Shown here piece by piece: positions 54,869 through 62,740 of a stretch of 64,000 nucleotides of DNA. Position 1 is the first letter of the stretch; the number at the start of each line of letters is the position of its first letter. The stretch is from the NCBI RefSeq assembly GCF_031456545.1, contig NZ_JAVDUV010000002.1:1-64000 (forward strand). The letters are read 5' to 3'. Below the pieces are notes generated by a model. The model worked only from the letters and a program-made list of their open reading frames with translations. It had not been told where the DNA came from and did not search any database. A program made the position numbers and the translations under genes. Source of the DNA: Agromyces sp. 3263. GTDB lineage: Bacteria; Actinomycetota; Actinomycetes; Actinomycetales; Microbacteriaceae.

Positions 54869-55786
54869 TCAGACGGCCCCTGCGAGCGTCACGCGCGCGC
54901 CGGCGTCGACGAGCAGGCGCACGGCGCGACGGATGGCGGGGCTCTCCGACATCGAGCGGCGATAGGCCACGCGCACCCCCCGGACCTGGCTGTGGTCGGC
55001 GAGCGGGCGTGCGACGACGCCCTCGGGCATCGGCTGGCGGCCGAGCCGCGGCACGAGCGAGATGGCGATCTCCTGGCGGGCCAGCTCGATGAGCGACGCG
55101 AAGTCGGGGTCCTCGACGACGATGCGCGGTACCGCCCCCAGGTCGGCGAAGATGCGCAGCAGCGCCTCGTGGCAGATCGCACCCTTGGGCGTGCTCGCCC
55201 AGGCCTCGTCGACGAGGTCGGCTCGCTCCACCTCGTCGAGCTCGGCGAGCGGATGCCGCGCCGGAAGCACCACGTCGGCCTCGTCGCTGCACACGTGCTC
55301 CGTGGCCACGTGCGCGGGCGCGACCAGCGGCACCGAGTTCCAGTTGTGCACGACGGCCAGGTCGGCGACGCCTGAGGCGACCATCTCCATCGCGACGAAC
55401 GGGTCGACGCTCGTGACCGTGGCGAGCACGGGCTCGTCGCCGGTGCGGAGGTCGCGCAGGAGGGGCGCCACCAGGCCGCGCGTGGCGGTGGAGAACGAGG
55501 CGATGCGCATCGGCGCCGAACGGCGGGTGCCGCTCGCCGCGAGCGCCTCGAGCCGCTCGAGGCCCGTGAGGAGCTCCCGGCCCTCGGTGGCCAGGGCGCG
55601 TCCGCGATCGGTGAGGAGGACGCCCCGGCCGCGGCGCTCGAGCAGGACGGCGTCGAGGTCGCGTTCGAGCTTCTTCACCTGCTGGGAGACGGCCGACGGC
55701 GTGTAGCCCAGTCGCTCCGCGGCCGCGACGACCGAGCCGTCGCGATCGACGGCGACGAGCGCACGGAGGCCCTGCAGGTCGATCAT
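54869..55786 (-). CDS. LysR-family transcriptional regulator
   Basis: A 305-residue LysR protein. The N-terminal HTH reads GSVVAAAERLGYTPSAVSQQ and is followed by the linker helix and a periplasmic-binding-like effector domain (MRIASFSTATRGLVAPLL, ALVA... then RIVVEDPDFASLIELA). ATG 55786 lies behind a leaderless box. It diverges from the EamA transporter gene, the likeliest target. Confidence 0.93.
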   Translation of the reverse strand: MIDLQGLRALVAVDRDGSVVAAAERLGYTPSAVSQQVKKLERDLDAVLLERRGRGVLLTDRGRALATEGRELLTGLERLEALAASGTRRSAPMRIASFSTATRGLVAPLLRDLRTGDEPVLATVTSVDPFVAMEMVASGVADLAVVHNWNSVPLVAPAHVATEHVCSDEADVVLPARHPLAELDEVERADLVDEAWASTPKGAICHEALLRIFADLGAVPRIVVEDPDFASLIELARQEIAISLVPRLGRQPMPEGVVARPLADHSQVRGVRVAYRRSMSESPAIRRAVRLLVDAGARVTLAGAV

Positions 55787-55792
55787 GAAGTG

Positions 55793-55798
55793 ATCCTA
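55793..55798 (-). promoter_or_regulatory. Leaderless -10 box TAGGAT (minus strand)
   Basis: On the minus strand TAGGAT-N6-ATG (55786). The region up to 55858 also must hold the EamA promoter, which I cannot place. Confidence 0.6.
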
Positions 55799-55858
55799 CG
55801 TGATCAGCGCAACCATTCGGAACTGGTGCTGCAGTTTCCCTGCTGCGAGGCTGGCGTG

Positions 55859-56776
55859 GTGACTCCCCGCCATCTGCTCCTCGGACTCCTCGTCGCCATC
55901 GTCTGGGGCGTGAACTTCGTCGTCATCGACCTCGGCCTGCGGGACACCTCGCCGCTCGTACTCGTGGCCCTCCGGTTCGCCCTGGTCGCGGTGCCGCTCG
56001 TCTTCCTCGTGCCGAAGCCGGATGCCCCGTGGCGAGTGCTCGCCGGCATCGGCCTGTTCATGAGCGCGGGCCAGTTCGGCCTGCTGTTCACCGCCATGCA
56101 CCTCGGGCTTCCCGCCGGCCTCGCCGCGGTGGTGCTGCAGTGCCAGATGATCTTCACGCTCGTGATCGGCGCCGTCGCCCTGCGCGAACGGCCGTCGCCG
56201 ATCCAGCTCCTCGGGGCCCTCGTGGCGGTGGCGGGACTGGGGATCGTGGCCGCGGGACGGCTCGAGGGGGCGGCGGGTACCGCGGCGATCGTGCCGATGC
56301 TCGTCTGCGTGGCCGCCGGCCTCAGCTGGGGGATCGGCAACGTGATCTCACGCTCCGCGGCGGGTGCCAACGGCTTCGGCATCGTGGTGTGGTCTGCGCT
56401 GTTCGTGCCGGTGCCGGTGCTCCTCCTGAGCCTCGTGCTCGACGGCCCGGCGGTGGTCGGCGACGCGTTCGCCACGATCGGATGGCCGACCATCGTCAGC
56501 GTCGGCTACACCGCGGGCGTCGCGTCGCTGGTCGGCTACACGATCTGGAACATGCTGCTCGGGAAGTACCCGGCTGCGCTCGTCGCACCGTTCGCGCTCC
56601 TCGTCCCCCCGGTCGGGCTCGCCGCCGCCGCGCTCTGGCTCGGGCAGATCCCGAACACGCTCGAACTCGTCGGCAGCGCCGTGCTCGTGGCCGGCGTGGC
56701 GGCCAGCCAGCTGCGCGGCCTGGGCGAGCGATGGTTCAGGCGCCGTCCAGTGGCAGCGCCTACGCTCAGGGGATGA
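55859..56776 (+). CDS. EamA-family (DMT) transporter
   Basis: A 305-residue drug/metabolite transporter with ten helices in two EamA repeats: LLLGLLVAIVWGVNFVVIDL at the start of the first, CVAAGLSWGIGNVISRSAAG at the start of the second. The fingerprint resembles amino-acid exporters such as EamA itself. GTG 55859 (or 55856) follows GAGG; an ATG at 55790 would overlap the LysR promoter. It likely exports a metabolite sensed by the LysR protein. Confidence 0.9.
   Translation: MTPRHLLLGLLVAIVWGVNFVVIDLGLRDTSPLVLVALRFALVAVPLVFLVPKPDAPWRVLAGIGLFMSAGQFGLLFTAMHLGLPAGLAAVVLQCQMIFTLVIGAVALRERPSPIQLLGALVAVAGLGIVAAGRLEGAAGTAAIVPMLVCVAAGLSWGIGNVISRSAAGANGFGIVVWSALFVPVPVLLLSLVLDGPAVVGDAFATIGWPTIVSVGYTAGVASLVGYTIWNMLLGKYPAALVAPFALLVPPVGLAAAALWLGQIPNTLELVGSAVLVAGVAASQLRGLGERWFRRRPVAAPTLRG
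56761..56766 (+). promoter_or_regulatory. Leaderless -10 box TACGCT inside the end of the EamA gene
   Basis: TACGCT-N6-ATG (56773). The spacer CAGGGG could also serve as a weak ribosome site for coupled translation. Confidence 0.4.
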
Positions 56777-57573
56777 CGCGTCGACGCGAGAGCGAACCCA
56801 TCTACAGCGTGGCGATCGTCGCGGGCCGCGGGCTCTTCGCCTTCTGGCGCCTCAAGCGGCAGGTCAGCGGGGTGGAGCACGTGCCCGCCTCGGGCGGAGC
56901 GGTGCTCGCGATGACCCACTTCGGCTACCTCGACTTCGCCCTCGTGGAGTGGGTGACCTGGCTGGCGAACCGCCGCCGCATCCGCTTCATGGCCAAGCAG
57001 GGCGCATTCGACAAGCCCGTGGTCGGACGGCTCCTGCGGGGGATGCGGCACATCGCCGTCGACATGAAGGCCGGAGCGGCGGCCTACGCCAAGGCGGTCG
57101 AAGCACTCCGCAGCGGCGAGCTGCTCGGCGTGTTCCCCGAGGCGGGCGTCAGTGCGTCGTTCACGGTGCGCGAGCTCAAGACCGGCGCCGTGCGCCTCGC
57201 CGCCGAGGCGGACGTGCCGGTCGTCCCGGTCGCCGTCTGGGGCGGCCAGCGACTGCTCACGAAACGCCATCGCATCAGGTTCCGGGAGCGCTTCGGCGTG
57301 CCGGTCGCCTTCGCCTTCGGTCCGCCCATCACGGTCGCAGCCGACGAGGAGCCGCACGTCGCCACGGATCGGCTGCGCACGTCGCTTCAGGGCCTCGTCG
57401 ACGACCTGCAGCGCCGGTACCCCGTCGACGGCACCGGCGCGTGGTGGCAGCCCAGGCACCTCGGGGGCACTGCCCCGACGCCCGAGGAGGCCGCGGCCGC
57501 GGATACCGCTCGGGATGCCGCGCGCGAGGCCGCTCGGGCGAAGGCGCGTGGCACCGGGGGCGTGTCGCACTGA
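56773..57573 (+). CDS. 1-acyl-glycerol-3-phosphate acyltransferase (PlsC-like)
   Basis: A 266-residue acyltransferase with the HX4D motif in MTHFGYLDFALVEW, the substrate motif FPEAGVSASF where PlsC has FPEGTRS, and VPVVPVAVWGGQRLL. A C-terminal tail rich in Ala and Arg (about 35 residues) is not part of the domain. ATG 56773 overlaps the EamA stop as ATGA. It probably makes phosphatidic acid or a related lipid. Confidence 0.92.
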   Translation: MTRRRESEPIYSVAIVAGRGLFAFWRLKRQVSGVEHVPASGGAVLAMTHFGYLDFALVEWVTWLANRRRIRFMAKQGAFDKPVVGRLLRGMRHIAVDMKAGAAAYAKAVEALRSGELLGVFPEAGVSASFTVRELKTGAVRLAAEADVPVVPVAVWGGQRLLTKRHRIRFRERFGVPVAFAFGPPITVAADEEPHVATDRLRTSLQGLVDDLQRRYPVDGTGAWWQPRHLGGTAPTPEEAAAADTARDAAREAARAKARGTGGVSH

Positions 57574-57578
57574 GGGAG

Positions 57579-57584
57579 TAGCGT
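57579..57584 (+). promoter_or_regulatory. Leaderless -10 box TAGCGT
   Basis: TAGCGT-N7-ATG (57592), no ribosome binding site. Confidence 0.6.
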
Positions 57585-57591
57585 CGGCAGC

Positions 57592-58614
57592 ATGGCCGGC
57601 GCTGCTGCAACGCTCACTGTCCCCGGTCCGCACGGTGATCGCGACGTGCGGATCTCCTCACCCACGCGGGTGCTCTGGCCCGAACCGGGCATCACGAAGC
57701 TCGAGCTCGCCGAGTACCTCGTCGCCGTCGGCGACGCGTTCATCGAGGCGAACGGTGACCGTCCCGTGTCGCTCCAGCGGTTCCCCGAGGGAATCGACGG
57801 CGAGCAGTTCTTCTCGAAGAACCCGCCGAAGGGGGCACCCGAGTGGGTGCGATCGGTCACCGTCACGTACCCCAGTGGCCGGCGGCATCCGCAGCTCGTG
57901 CTCGACGAACCCGCCGCTGCGGTCTGGGCCGCGCAGATGAACACGATCGTCTTCCACCCGTGGGCGTCGAGCGCCGACGACACCGACGACCCCGACCAGT
58001 TGCGCATCGACCTCGACCCGCAGCCGGGCACGGGCTTCTCCGAGGCGGTGCCCGCCGCGCTCGCCCTGCGCGAGCTCATGGCCGAGGTGGGGCTGACCGC
58101 GTTCGTGAAGACGTCGGGGAGCCGTGGCATCCACGTCTTCGCCCCGATCCGGCCCGAGCACGAGTTCCTCGACGTGCGGCACGCGGTCATCGCGCTCGCT
58201 CGCGAGCTCGAGCGCCGCATGCCCGAGCAGCTCACCACCGCCTGGTGGAAGGAGGAGCGCGGCGACCGCATCTTCATCGACTACAACCAGGCGAACCGCG
58301 ACCGCACGATGGCGGGCGCCTACAGCCCGCGACCGCTTCCGCACGCGCCCGTGTCGTGCCCGCTCGAATGGGACGAACTCGAGACGGCCGACCCCGCGCG
58401 GTTCACGATCCGCACGATCCCCGACCGGCTGCGCGATGTCGGCGACCCCTGGGCCGGCATGCGCTCCAACCCCGGACGCCTCACCACCTTGCTGGAGTGG
58501 TGGCAGCGCGACCTCGACGACGGGCTCGGCGAGCTGCCGTTCCCGCCCGACTTCCCGAAGATGCCGGGGGAGCCCATGCGGGTCCAGCCGAGCCGCGCGC
58601 GCAACGCCGAGTGA
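57592..58614 (+). CDS. LigD-type polymerase/primase (PolDom) protein, stand-alone
   Basis: A 340-residue archaeo-eukaryotic-primase-fold polymerase as in LigD of bacterial end joining: LQRFPEGIDGEQFFSKNPPK, catalytic RIDLDPQPG (two Asp), KTSGSRGIHVFAPI and IFIDYNQANRDRTMAGAYS (third Asp). It has no fused ligase or nuclease domain, and no ku gene is in the window. Stand-alone PolDoms fill gaps and add ribonucleotides in repair. Confidence 0.93.
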   Translation: MAGAAATLTVPGPHGDRDVRISSPTRVLWPEPGITKLELAEYLVAVGDAFIEANGDRPVSLQRFPEGIDGEQFFSKNPPKGAPEWVRSVTVTYPSGRRHPQLVLDEPAAAVWAAQMNTIVFHPWASSADDTDDPDQLRIDLDPQPGTGFSEAVPAALALRELMAEVGLTAFVKTSGSRGIHVFAPIRPEHEFLDVRHAVIALARELERRMPEQLTTAWWKEERGDRIFIDYNQANRDRTMAGAYSPRPLPHAPVSCPLEWDELETADPARFTIRTIPDRLRDVGDPWAGMRSNPGRLTTLLEWWQRDLDDGLGELPFPPDFPKMPGEPMRVQPSRARNAE

Positions 58615-58627
58615 GGCGGCGCCGCCC

Positions 58628-59416
58628 TCACGACATCGAGGCGACCCGGTCGTACGTCGGCGTGCCCGGCGGAGGCGTGAACGCCCCGTCGCGCACCGCA
58701 CCGGCGGCCGCCTCGATGGCGCCGAGCGCGACCCTGAGGAGCAGCGATCCCGTGCTCACCCGTGCCACACCGGCCCGGGCGAGCTCGGCCAGCGGCACAC
58801 TCGCCTGCACGAGGACGTTGAGCGGTGCGGGGATCTCGTCGGCGAGGGCCGCGATGCGCTCGGTGGTCAGCGCTCCGGGCACGAACACGCCCGTCGCCCC
58901 GGCCGCGAGGTACCGACGCCCACGACGCACCGCCTCCTCATGGCGCGCTTCGGGGACGGCGTCGCCGTGGATCCAGAAGGGATCCGTCCGCGCGTTGATG
59001 AACATCGCCGGCGCCGCCGCCGAGATCGCGGCGATCTTCGCGGCGGCCAGGGCCGGATCGACGAGGCGCCCCGCGACGTCGGAGTCCTCGAGGTTCACTC
59101 CGAGCACGCCGAGCTCGGCGAGTCGCGCCACGTAGGCCGCGACCGCCGCGGGGTCGTCGGAGAACCCGGCCTCGACGTCGACGGTCACGGCGATCGACGC
59201 GGCGGTGAGGCGTGCCGCGAGCGCCACGGTCTCGTCGGCGGTCCGGCCGGCGCCGTCGGGGAGCCCTGCGGCGACGGCGACGCCGAGACTCGTGGTGCCG
59301 ACGACGGGGAACCCCTGCGCCGTCAGCCATCGCGCCGACGCGAGGTCCCACGCGTTCGGGAGCACGAACGGATCGCCGCGCCGGTGCAGCGCGCGGAAGC
59401 CCTCGGGCGTCAGCAT
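58628..59416 (-). CDS. PEP mutase/isocitrate lyase superfamily protein
   Basis: A 262-residue TIM-barrel protein. It shows LPNAWDLASARWLTAQGFPV, AVTVDVEAGFSDDP (metal ligands), GVNLEDSDVAGRLVD and MFINARTDPFWIHG. The nucleophilic KKCGH loop of isocitrate and methylisocitrate lyases is absent, so it belongs with the PEP-mutase/oxaloacetate-hydrolase-like side. ATG 59416 overlaps the P450-like gene end by 7 bp, so the two are co-expressed. Confidence 0.88.
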   Translation of the reverse strand: MLTPEGFRALHRRGDPFVLPNAWDLASARWLTAQGFPVVGTTSLGVAVAAGLPDGAGRTADETVALAARLTAASIAVTVDVEAGFSDDPAAVAAYVARLAELGVLGVNLEDSDVAGRLVDPALAAAKIAAISAAAPAMFINARTDPFWIHGDAVPEARHEEAVRRGRRYLAAGATGVFVPGALTTERIAALADEIPAPLNVLVQASVPLAELARAGVARVSTGSLLLRVALGAIEAAAGAVRDGAFTPPPGTPTYDRVASMS

Positions 59417-60237
59417 GCGCGGAGCTCTTCGACGACGGCGCCGGCGATGGCGAGCGCGAGCGCGGGCGCCGGGCAGGAGCGTGGGCCGGCTCCGAAGGCG
59501 AGCGAGCGCGGCGGATGTCCCGGGCCGGCGTCGGAGTCGGGGCCGTCGAGGTGCAGCGTCATCACCGTGCCGTCAGGTGCCACGCGGCGCGTGGATCGCA
59601 CCGGCGGGTCGTCGCGCAGCGCGGTGGCGAGCAGGTCGGCGGTCGAGGTGGTCGTCGGCGCCGCCTGCGCACCCCGCATCGCCCCCGCGATGAGGCCGGC
59701 CGTGGCGGCATGCGCCTGCACCAGCACCTGGACGCCGAGCTCACGGGTCTCGTCGTCGACGTCGCCGCCGGCGCCCGTCACGGCTCGGGCCGGTCTCGGC
59801 GCGGCGGCGACGAGGCCCGCGACGCTCGCGTCGGCGTCGGCCGTGCCCACGCCGCTCGTGTAGGCCGGCGCGACCTCGGCGACGAGTGCGGCCAGATCGT
59901 CGGGGCGGTCGAAGCCCAGCTGAGCGGCGAGGCAGGCGACGGGTACGGTGCGGGCGACGGTCGCGACGACCTCGATGCCGACCGCCCCTCCGGCCTCACG
60001 CACGATCGCGCGGGTCCGGGATGCCGCGTCGGCGGCGAGCTCGACCGGATCGAGCCGCGCCAGCGTCTGCTCGATCGCGCGCCGGCGTCGGTCGTGCACG
60101 TCGCCGTTCACGAAGCGGGAGGCACGCGAGCGGAACCTGCCGAACGGACCGGGCACCGCGGCATCCGCCTCGGGCACGGTGAACCGGGGGTCGTGGAGGA
60201 TTCGCGCCACGTCGCCCCGATCGAGGACGTCATCCAT
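59410..60237 (-). CDS. Short cytochrome P450-like protein
   Basis: A 275-residue protein, against about 400 for normal P450s. The heme loop is intact: LAFGAGPRSCPAPALALAIA, with the axial Cys. The K-helix region reads LATALRDDPPVRSTRR, where the ExxR Glu is replaced by Thr, and an I-helix-like HAATAGLIAGAM is poorly matched. The N-terminal third of the P450 fold is missing. Heme binding is plausible, normal monooxygenase activity doubtful. ATG 60237 has a leaderless box. Confidence 0.82.
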   Translation of the reverse strand: MDDVLDRGDVARILHDPRFTVPEADAAVPGPFGRFRSRASRFVNGDVHDRRRRAIEQTLARLDPVELAADAASRTRAIVREAGGAVGIEVVATVARTVPVACLAAQLGFDRPDDLAALVAEVAPAYTSGVGTADADASVAGLVAAAPRPARAVTGAGGDVDDETRELGVQVLVQAHAATAGLIAGAMRGAQAAPTTTSTADLLATALRDDPPVRSTRRVAPDGTVMTLHLDGPDSDAGPGHPPRSLAFGAGPRSCPAPALALAIAGAVVEELRAC

Positions 60238-60243
60238 CCTGCA

Positions 60244-60249
60244 ACGGTA
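60244..60249 (-). promoter_or_regulatory. Leaderless -10 box TACCGT (minus strand)
   Basis: On the minus strand TACCGT-N6-ATG (60237). The divergent ArsR gene's -10 box is only 40 bases away, so one operator could control both. Confidence 0.55.
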
Positions 60250-60289
60250 GGTCGGCAACCGTTCGTCGCGCGGCGAAGTGTGCCGGTCG

Positions 60290-60295
60290 TATCGT
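60290..60295 (+). promoter_or_regulatory. Leaderless -10 box TATCGT
   Basis: TATCGT-N6-ATG (60302), no ribosome binding site. Confidence 0.6.
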
Positions 60296-60301
60296 GGTGG
60301 C

Positions 60302-60991
60302 ATGCAGGGAGACGCCGACCTCGCCACGCCCGCCCGGCTCATGGGCGAGCCCGCGCGCGCGGCGATGCTCGTCGCGCTCCTCGACGGGCGGTCGCTGCCC
60401 GCGAGCGAGCTGGCCGCGATCGCGGGCGTACGACCGCCGACCGCGAGCGCGCACCTGGCGCAGCTCGTCGAGGGCGGTCTGGTGACCGATCGCCGGCTGG
60501 GCCGGCACCGCTACTTCGCGCTCGCGGGGCCTGACGTGGCCGACGCCGTCGAGGCGCTGCAGCGCATCGCCCCGCGTCAGGCGGTCACGTCCTACCGCCA
60601 GTCGGCGACCGCCGAGCGGCTCGCCGAGGCGCGCTCCTGCTACGACCACCTCGCCGGACGGGTCGCCCTCCAGCTCGCCGACGCCCTGGTCGCGGAGGGC
60701 GTGATCGAGCGGCTCGAGCCGGGCAGCGCCGGACGCCTCATCGCCGACGCCGCGGTGCCGGGCACGCTCGCCGCACGCCTAAGAGCGGCCGAGGTCGCGG
60801 CATCCGCCGGTCGTCGTCCGGCCGTGCGCGGATGCCTCGACTGGACCGAGCGGCGGCCGCACATCGCCGGGCGACTCGGGGCGCACCTCCTCGACGCCGT
60901 GCTCGCCGAGGGATGGCTCGCGCGCGTGCCGGGCAACCGGTCGTTGCGTGTCACCGACGCGGGCAGGGCGGCGTTCGCCGAGCTCGGCTGA
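60302..60991 (+). CDS. ArsR-family transcriptional regulator
   Basis: A 229-residue winged-helix regulator: RAAMLVALLDGRSLPASELA, recognition helix GVRPPTASAHLAQLVEGGLV and wing RRLGRHRYFALAG. It lacks the CxC metal site of ArsR/SmtB sensors. The second half (about 100-229) is a helical extension ending in another winged-helix-like part (GWLARVPGNRSLRVTDAG). It faces the P450-like/PEP-mutase operon, its likely target. Confidence 0.9.
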   Translation: MQGDADLATPARLMGEPARAAMLVALLDGRSLPASELAAIAGVRPPTASAHLAQLVEGGLVTDRRLGRHRYFALAGPDVADAVEALQRIAPRQAVTSYRQSATAERLAEARSCYDHLAGRVALQLADALVAEGVIERLEPGSAGRLIADAAVPGTLAARLRAAEVAASAGRRPAVRGCLDWTERRPHIAGRLGAHLLDAVLAEGWLARVPGNRSLRVTDAGRAAFAELG

Positions 60992-60999
60992 CCGGCCCG

Positions 61000-61749
61000 T
61001 CAGATGGCGACGCGCCCGCGCTCGTACGACGGCGCGCCATGCACCTCGCGGTGCAGTCGCTCCATGCGCGCGTCGAGCTCGGCCGCTGTGTGCGCGGCAT
61101 CCGTGAGCCCGTCGAGCAGCTCCTGCGGCACCTGCCGGTCGTACTTGTAGTAGATCTTGTGCTCGAGGCTCGCCCAGAAGTCCATCGCGATGGTGCGGAT
61201 CTGCACCTCGACGGCGACCGGGTGGGCGCCCGACGAGAGGAACACGGGCACCTCGACGATGAGGTGCAGGCTCTGGTAGCCGTTCTCCTTGGGCTCGGCG
61301 ATGTAGTCCTTCACCTTGAGCACCCGGATGTCGCGCTGCGCCGTGAGCAGCTCGGCGAGCCGGTAGGCGTCGGTGACGAAGCTGCACGTCACCCGCACGC
61401 CCGCGATGTCGGTGATGGTCTCGCGGATCGAGTCGAACGTCGGCTCGATGCCCTTGCGCTGCATCTTCGCGATGACGCTGTCGAGGCTCTTCAGCCGGCT
61501 CGAGATGTGCTCGATGGGGTTGTAGTCGTGCGTCTGGCTGAATTCCTCGCGCAGGATCGAGAGCTTCGTGATGACCTCGTCCATGCCGAACTTGTAGCGC
61601 AGCATGAAGCGCTCGGTGTCGTCGCGCAGGGCGCGCATCTCGTCGAGCGTGCGACCGTCGATGGACTCCAGGGTGCGCTGGGCGCGAGCCGTGAGCATGT
61701 GCGGCGCGTCGTCGCGGGGAGTGTTCTGGATGCCGTCGAGCGGGGTCAC
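61000..61749 (-). CDS. Small alarmone synthetase (RelA/SpoT-domain GTP pyrophosphokinase)
   Basis: A 249-residue single-domain (p)ppGpp synthetase. Family segments are KLSILREEFSQTHDYNPIEH, ITDIAGVRVTCSFVTDAYRL (GTP site), YIAEPKENGYQSLHLIVEVP and VEVQIRTIAMDFWASLEHKI with the catalytic Glu. There are no hydrolase, TGS or ACT domains, so it works apart from ribosome-bound Rel. GTG 61749 lies 7 bases after a TAGCGT box; ATG further in (MLTARAQ) is possible but unsupported. Confidence 0.94.
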   Translation of the reverse strand: MTPLDGIQNTPRDDAPHMLTARAQRTLESIDGRTLDEMRALRDDTERFMLRYKFGMDEVITKLSILREEFSQTHDYNPIEHISSRLKSLDSVIAKMQRKGIEPTFDSIRETITDIAGVRVTCSFVTDAYRLAELLTAQRDIRVLKVKDYIAEPKENGYQSLHLIVEVPVFLSSGAHPVAVEVQIRTIAMDFWASLEHKIYYKYDRQVPQELLDGLTDAAHTAAELDARMERLHREVHGAPSYERGRVAI

Positions 61750-61756
61750 CCGAGCC

Positions 61757-61762
61757 ACGCTA
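61757..61762 (-). promoter_or_regulatory. Leaderless -10 box TAGCGT (minus strand)
   Basis: On the minus strand TAGCGT-N7-GTG (61749), no ribosome binding site. Confidence 0.55.
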
Positions 61763-61851
61763 CGGGCGCAACCTCTGGATTCCCTCTGACCCGGCCATGC
61801 CCCGGCCATGCCCGGCCAAGCTCCGCTGGTGTCGCGTCGAGGGCGGATCGC

Positions 61852-61857
61852 TAGGCT
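61852..61857 (+). promoter_or_regulatory. Leaderless -10 box TAGGCT
   Basis: TAGGCT-N6-ATG (61864), no ribosome binding site. Confidence 0.6.
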
Positions 61858-61863
61858 CGGACG

Positions 61864-62730
61864 ATGGGCACCTGGACCATCGTCGCCACCGGCGTGCACC
61901 AGCATCGCGGCGGCCCGTTCGATCTCTCCGTCGTCGTCATCGAGGGCGGCGACGGGCTCCTCGTCGTCGACACGGGGGCCGACCCCATCGAGGCCTCCGA
62001 CCTGCTCGCCGAGATCGCGACGCGGTTCCCCGCGCCGGTGCGGTGGGTGGTGAACACGCACGCGCATTTCGACCACACGTTCGGCAACCAGGCCTTCGGC
62101 CCCGGTTCGGCGACGGATGCCGCGATCCACGGCCATGCGGGCATCGCGGCGCACTTCGAGCGCTACGAGGGCCCGCGCCTCGCCGCGTGGCGGGCTGATC
62201 ACACCCGCGAGCCCGGACGGCGGTGGCACGACGTGCGCCTCGTCCCGCCGACGCAACCGGTCGAACGGATGACGCGCCTCGACCTCGGCGGCCGCATCGT
62301 CGAGCTGCGACCCCAGCCGCCGGCGCACACCGACACCGACCTGGTGCTGTTCGTCCCCGACGTGGGTACGTGGATCGTGGGCGACCTCGTCGAGGAGTCG
62401 GGTCCGCCGATGTACGGGTCGGGCAGCTACCCGCTCGACTGGCCCGGGGTGCTCGAAGGGCTCGTCGCCGGCATGCGGGCGGGAGACGTCGTGGTGCCCG
62501 GACACGGGCAGGTGGTCGATCGCGCCTTCGTGGCCCGGCAGGCCGCAGAGCTCGCCGAGGTCGCCCGCCGCTTCCGGGAGTCGCACGACGCGGGGCGGTC
62601 GACGGCGGAGGCGTTGGCGGCCCACGCCGAGTGGCCGGTGCCGGTCGACGGACTCGGCGGCGCGGTGGAGCGTGCCTACGCGGCCCTCGACGGCCTGCCG
62701 CTCGACGAGGGCAGCATCGAGGACGCCTGA
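61864..62730 (+). CDS. Metallo-beta-lactamase-fold hydrolase
   Basis: A 288-residue MBL-fold protein. Metal motifs are THAHFDHTFGNQAF, the His in PPAHTDTDLVLFVPD, WIVGDLVEESGPP (bridging Asp) and VVPGHGQVVD. The arrangement is that of QSDR-like or class B lactamase-like enzymes, with a helical C-terminal tail of about 60 residues. No signal peptide; substrate unknown. Confidence 0.92.
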   Translation: MGTWTIVATGVHQHRGGPFDLSVVVIEGGDGLLVVDTGADPIEASDLLAEIATRFPAPVRWVVNTHAHFDHTFGNQAFGPGSATDAAIHGHAGIAAHFERYEGPRLAAWRADHTREPGRRWHDVRLVPPTQPVERMTRLDLGGRIVELRPQPPAHTDTDLVLFVPDVGTWIVGDLVEESGPPMYGSGSYPLDWPGVLEGLVAGMRAGDVVVPGHGQVVDRAFVARQAAELAEVARRFRESHDAGRSTAEALAAHAEWPVPVDGLGGAVERAYAALDGLPLDEGSIEDA

Positions 62731-62740
62731 GCGGCACCGG

